From assembly GCF_020520425.1 (NCBI RefSeq), contig NC_079492.1:116657157-116721156 (forward strand): a DNA stretch of 64,000 nt, read 5' to 3'. Below the pieces are notes generated by a model. It saw nothing but the letters and a program-made list of their open reading frames with translations, was not told where the DNA came from and made no database searches. Of the stretch, positions 63,325 to 64,000 are shown piece by piece. Numbering within the stretch: the first letter of the stretch is position 1; every line of letters begins with the position of its first letter. Position numbers and translations under genes: made by a program. Origin of the DNA: Spinacia oleracea (lineage: Eukaryota > Streptophyta > Magnoliopsida > Caryophyllales > Amaranthaceae).

Positions 63325-63660
63325 CTCCCTCTGTCCCGTAATACACAAAATGTTTTCCTTAGAAGGTCGTCCCGGATTACTTGCAACGTTTCTAAAAATG
63401 AAAAATGTTATTAATATATATTATATCAATTTCTTACTTACCCAATGCCCCACCTACATCCCTACTCCCTGAAAAAACATTAAAAAATTCCACTACCCCC
63501 ACCCCCACCTCCACCTCCTACCCCTTTAAAAGTTTGACACGCATCCCACTACCTATATTAAAAAAATACCCAACTACCATATAATTAAATAATAAGTCAA
63601 TTACAATGCATTAAACTCTGTGCCGGTCAAACCGTTTCGAGTATTTCGGGATGGAGGGAG
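63325..63660. mobile_element. Stowaway-like MITE
   Basis: Ends CTCCCTCTGTCCCGTAATAC and GTATTTCGGGATGGAGGGAG are inverted repeats with TA target duplication (63323-63324, 63661-63662); 336 bp, no coding capacity. Confidence 0.8.
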
Positions 63661-63662
63661 TA

Positions 63663-64000
63663 ATTATTCTTTCAAAATCACTTATAATGTACAGAGGTAA
63701 CTATTTAACCTTTTAAAATGTTTATCCATCAACATTTTTTCCTTAATATAAAAGTTACTAAAATATATTAAAAAACTATAAAAAGAATTCGGTGAAAGTT
63801 ATCCCTTATACAATATATTTAATATACACCTTGTGCGTGCAAAACCTTTTAATATATCATTTTCACATATACTCTATGTTACATTAAAAATAAATATTGT
63901 CAAATTCTGTATGTGTTTTAGAAATTTTAAATAAAAAAATGAAGCAACAATTTTGAAATCGAAGGAGTAACCATTGTGTATTTTTTTTCTATCACATACC
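63663..64000. other. AT-rich window end
   Basis: Nothing recognisable. Confidence 0.5.

Overview
This is plant nuclear DNA: there are intron-containing class III peroxidase genes, Copia and Gypsy LTR retrotransposons, CACTA, hAT and Helitron transposons, and Stowaway-like MITEs with TA target sites. The repeat style fits a dicot, possibly Caryophyllales (spinach/beet relatives). That placement is an impression from the repeats, not something the sequence proves.

Only three host genes can be supported. All are class III peroxidases on the minus strand with the classic four-exon structure: PrxA (16564-17872, 323 aa), PrxB (20572-21846, 329 aa) and PrxC (49391-50665, 329 aa). PrxB and PrxC are near-identical copies about 29 kb apart and differ at two residues. 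Each has a secretion signal, the distal Arg/His pair, the proximal His and a TATA box.

Almost everything else is mobile DNA, much of it nested. (1) 1-3111: left-hand part of a minus-strand Tat/Ogre-like Gypsy element (leader, primer site, 5' LTR) that appears to sit inside the 5' LTR of the next element. (2) 3112-10139: SIRE-like Copia element with intact gag and protease-integrase, but with reverse transcriptase/RNase H replaced by a 490-aa ORF. (3) 10140-10528: duplicated piece of the PrxA downstream flank. (4) 10529-13529: 3' end and LTR of a Tekay-like Gypsy element. (5) 13693-16163: complete small non-autonomous LTR element (TSD GTATG) just downstream of PrxA. (6) 22438-26072: non-autonomous CACTA element (TSD AAA). 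(7) 26425-27037: retroposed sequence with 13-bp TSD. (8) 27085-46020: nest in which a roughly 200-bp tandem repeat is split by Helitrons. One Helitron is split by a 16.8-kb Copia element (28003-44771, TSD AAAGA). That Copia in turn carries a same-family inverted solo LTR (TSD GAAAT) 10 bp inside its 5' LTR and a 5.2-kb CACTA element (TSD TGG) inside its integrase. (9) 47593-52887: MITEs, PrxC, a hAT element (TSD GTTGTCGT) and a Helitron. (10) 52937-63198: complete Tat-type Gypsy element on the minus strand (TSD GTATA) with dual RNase H and an antisense, intron-containing extra gene; nonsense and frameshift changes disable it. (11) 63325-63660: a further MITE.

The clean target-site duplications allow an insertion order to be read for most of the window. 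Nothing here looks like an operon, CRISPR array or prokaryotic system. The most unusual items are the RT-less SIRE-like element with a replacement ORF, the head-to-head LTR palindrome, the spliced antisense gene inside the Tat element, and two regularly spaced hairpin arrays (42-bp and 21-bp periods) inside non-autonomous elements.
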